Source: QHWT01 sp963755695 (lineage in GTDB: Bacteria > Acidobacteriota > Vicinamibacteria > Vicinamibacterales > 2-12-FULL-66-21). From it: DNA of 64,000 nt. Positions 61,754-64,000 of the stretch are shown here, piece by piece; position 1 is the first letter of the stretch, and each line of letters starts with the position of its first letter. The notes under the pieces are model-generated. The model was given only the letters and a program-made list of their open reading frames with translations. It had not been told where the DNA came from and did no database searches. Location of the stretch: assembly GCA_963755695.1 (NCBI GenBank), contig CAVWLB010000008.1, positions 1,116,001-1,180,000 on the forward strand. The letters are read 5' to 3'. The position numbers and the translations under genes were made by a program.

Positions 61754-64000
61754 CTGGCGCGCCTTCGTCCGCGAGCACTTCGAGAACAGCCGGGTGCTCA
61801 CCAACGCCGCGATCGATGAGCTGGCGGAGCACGTCGAGGAAACGTGGCACGCCGCAAGATCCGCGGGCTGCTCCGATGCCGAGGCGCTGGCGGCGGCACG
61901 CGCGGAGCTGGTCGCGCCGTCCCGGCTCCCATCACAGATGACGGACACCGGGGTCCGTGGCGGAGCGACGGCGCTCGGCGCGGCGTTCGCCCGCGACGTC
62001 GGTCACGCGCTGCGACTGCTTCGCGCACGGCCGGGGTTCACTGCGGTCGCGGTTCTCACGCTCGCGCTCGGCATCGGCGCGAACACCGCGATCTTCAGCG
62101 TCGTGCGGACGCTGCTGCTCGAGCCGCTGCCGTTCCCAGAACCGGACCGCCTCGTGATGCTGTGGGAGACGGATGCGAACAATCCGGCCGACATGTCCAT
62201 CGTCTCCGCGCCGAATTACCTGGACTGGCGGCGCACCGCGACCACCTTCGAAGAGACCGCGATCTGGGAGCAGCTCTCCTTCAACCTCTCTGGCGACAAG
62301 GAGGCGGAGCGCGCGTCGGGGATGCGCGTCTCGGCCTCGGCGTTTGCGATGCTGCGTGTCTCGCCGCAGCTTGGCCGCGCATTCACGCTGGAGGAGGACG
62401 CCCCCGGGCACGATGTCGTCGTAATCAGCGACGCTCTCTGGCACCGCCGGTTCGGCGCCAGGCCGGACATCATCGGCCAGTCGATGCGCATCAACGGCCG
62501 GCCGTTCGGAATCATCGGCGTGATGCCTCCGACATTCCGGTTCACACAGCGCGCCACGGCGGTCTGGGTCCCGATCGCGTTCAACGACCAGGATGCGAAC
62601 CGGGGATCGCACTCGTTCTACGCAGCCGCGCGGCTGCGGCCCGGCGTCACGATCACCGCTGCCAAATCCGAGCTCGATGCCATCGGACGTGCGCTCGCGA
62701 AGCAATACCCGGATTCCAACGATGGCGAAACCGCGGTGCTGACGCCGATGAACGAGCTGGGCGTGCGGGACTTGAGGCCGACGCTGCTCGCGCTCGGCGG
62801 AGCGGTCGCGTTCGTGCTGCTGATCGCCTGCGTCAACGTCGCCAACCTGCTGCTGGCGCAGGGCTCGTCGCGACGGCAGGAGTTCGCGGTGCGCGCGGCG
62901 CTCGGCGCGTCGCGGTGGCGCATCGCGCGGCAACTGGTCGCCGAAGGGATTGTCATCGCAGTGTTCGGCGGCACGACCGGTCTCGCGGTCGCGTGGGGCG
63001 CTACGGCTCTTCTCGAGGGCGTGCTGCCGGCGCAGCATTGTCTTCGCGCCCTTTCGTGACTCCGGAAACGGCATTCGCCTCGACCCGTGGGTCCTTGGCT
63101 TCACGTTCGGCATTGCCGTGCTCACCGGCCTTCTGTTCAGCCTCGCGCCGATCGTCGGGCTGAAGCACGGCGCAGCCTCGGATCTGAAGGTGGCAGGCGA
63201 TCGGAGCTCGACGGGACGGCTGACCGCGATCCGCGAGTCGCTTGTCGCCGCCGAAGTGGGGCTCGCGCTGGTCGTGCTCGTGGCCGCGGGGTTGATGGTG
63301 AAGAGTCTGCTGCGTCTGGTCGACGTGGATCCCGGCCTCGATCCGCACAACGTGCTCGTGCTCAGCATGACGTTGCCGCAGCCCGATTTCTACGGTCCTC
63401 CCGAGCGTCAGCATTATTGTGCATCAGATCACCGAGCGCGTGGGATCGCTGCCGGGCATCATTTCGATGGGCGCGATCAGCCACCTGCCGCTGAGCGGCG
63501 CCAATGCCGGCCGGGGGTTCACGATCGAAGGACGGCAGTTTCCGCCCGGGGACAACGCATCTGCCATGTACCGTCTGACCTGTCCCGGCTACTTCAAGAC
63601 CATGGGCATCGCGGTGATCAAGGGGCGCGACTTCGATGCGCGGGATGCGACGAACGCGCTGGGCGCGGTGATCTTCAACGAGGAGACGGCGAAGCGTTAC
63701 TGGCCGAATGAAGATCCCATCGGCAAACGGGTCAAACTCGGTTCTCCCGAATCGTCGAACTCGTGGATGACGATCATCGGCGTCGTGCGGAACGTGCGCC
63801 ACTTCGGCCTGGACGAAGCTGCCAGACGCGAGATGTTCCGGCCTTACAGCCAGGCTGCGTGGCCGGTGATGTCGGTCGTCGCGAAGACGGCGGCGGATCC
63901 GGCGGGGTTCGCGACGTCGGTCCGGTCGGCGCTGCAGGGGATCGATCCGGACCTCCCGGTCTCGCGCGTGGCCACGATGGCGGCGATCGAGCGTGAGTCG
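61746..64000 (+). pseudogene. ADOP-type MacB/FtsX permease, PadR-coupled, two frameshifts, runs off the window
   Basis: An orphan permease gene truncated by the right edge. Residues 1-74 form a prefix (DWRAFVREHFENSRVLTNAA, IDELAEHVEETWHAARSAGC). The first helix is [20 protein letters not shown]. FtsX domain 1 begins near residue 352 (AFVLLIACVNVANLLLAQGS). A break near 63036 moves the frame before APFRDSGNGIRLDPWVLGFT, and another near 63415 before ITERVGSLPGIISMGAISHL. Later sequence (GYFKTMGIAVIKGRDFDARD, RYWPNEDPIGKRVKLGSPES) is well preserved, so the shifts may be artefacts. The second FtsX domain is outside the window. Confidence 0.88.

Overview
The window is high-GC bacterial DNA and looks like an Acidobacteriota genome, probably Vicinamibacteria-like. 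The main reason is eight very large MacB/FtsX-type permeases with no ATPase partner, the class known as acidobacterial duplicated orphan permeases (ADOP). Five are translationally coupled to PadR regulators. A TonB-dependent receptor with a carboxypeptidase-like N-terminus, S9 and M28 exported peptidases and BNR/HAF beta-propeller proteins fit the same assignment. I saw no tRNA, rRNA or CRISPR array.

Layout. 0-3 kb: the end of an O6-alkylguanine-DNA methyltransferase gene, an HTH/RDD membrane protein, a GlsB-type stress protein, a LolA-like exported protein and a receiver-like protein without a phosphoacceptor. 3.1-7.1 kb: a LytTR response regulator and a TonB-dependent receptor, both interrupted by many single-base shifts. 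7.3-17.2 kb: arginine decarboxylase, a HAF/Ig-like secreted protein with a structured leader, M28 peptidase, a VPS10/BNR propeller protein and an RsuA-family pseudouridine synthase. 17.2-28.8 kb: a trehalose-synthase-like GH13 enzyme, two PadR-ADOP pairs, a NUDIX hydrolase and a lone ADOP. 29-37 kb: MltB, an IMPDH-family enzyme, a HExxH protein, a phosphoglycolate phosphatase coupled to an ADOP-PadR unit, a four-helix-bundle gene inside inverted octamer arrays, and a VOC protein. 37-46.5 kb: another ADOP-PadR unit, a patch of decayed genes, an ABC exporter and a lone ADOP. 46.6-50.8 kb: an S9 peptidase, SDR, YgjP-like and GNAT operon. 51-54.8 kb: a frameshifted lone ADOP, a second four-helix-bundle gene inside inverted heptamer arrays, and a frameshifted GNAT. 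54.8-61.3 kb: SpoU methyltransferase-AlkB operon, SufE, sulfurtransferase, FmdB, prolyl oligopeptidase and a YVTN propeller. 61.4-64 kb: a fifth PadR-ADOP pair, running off the end.

The most unusual signal is a set of about nine intergenic arrays of 7- or 8-bp tandem units. Six are two-armed, with a G-rich left arm and its C-rich reverse complement on the right, so transcripts could fold into long hairpins. Two of these enclose a four-helix-bundle (23S intervening-protein/Avd-like) gene whose stop codon lies inside the array. The other four are empty or enclose only a short loop. Arms repeatedly begin right at the stop codon of a neighbouring gene. The unit sequence differs between loci while architecture and polarity are conserved. 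This suggests a family of small mobile or terminator-like elements with an associated RNA-binding-type protein.

A second theme is the PadR-ADOP module. All five PadR genes overlap or directly abut a permease carrying a 70-85 residue cytosolic prefix, while the three permeases without PadR have no prefix. Several PadR start codons lie in or next to palindromic operators just downstream of a -10 box, implying leaderless, autoregulated transcripts.

Frameshifts cluster in a few patches. Those I reconstructed are nearly all +1 insertions in otherwise well-conserved frames, so they look more like consensus error than true gene decay.
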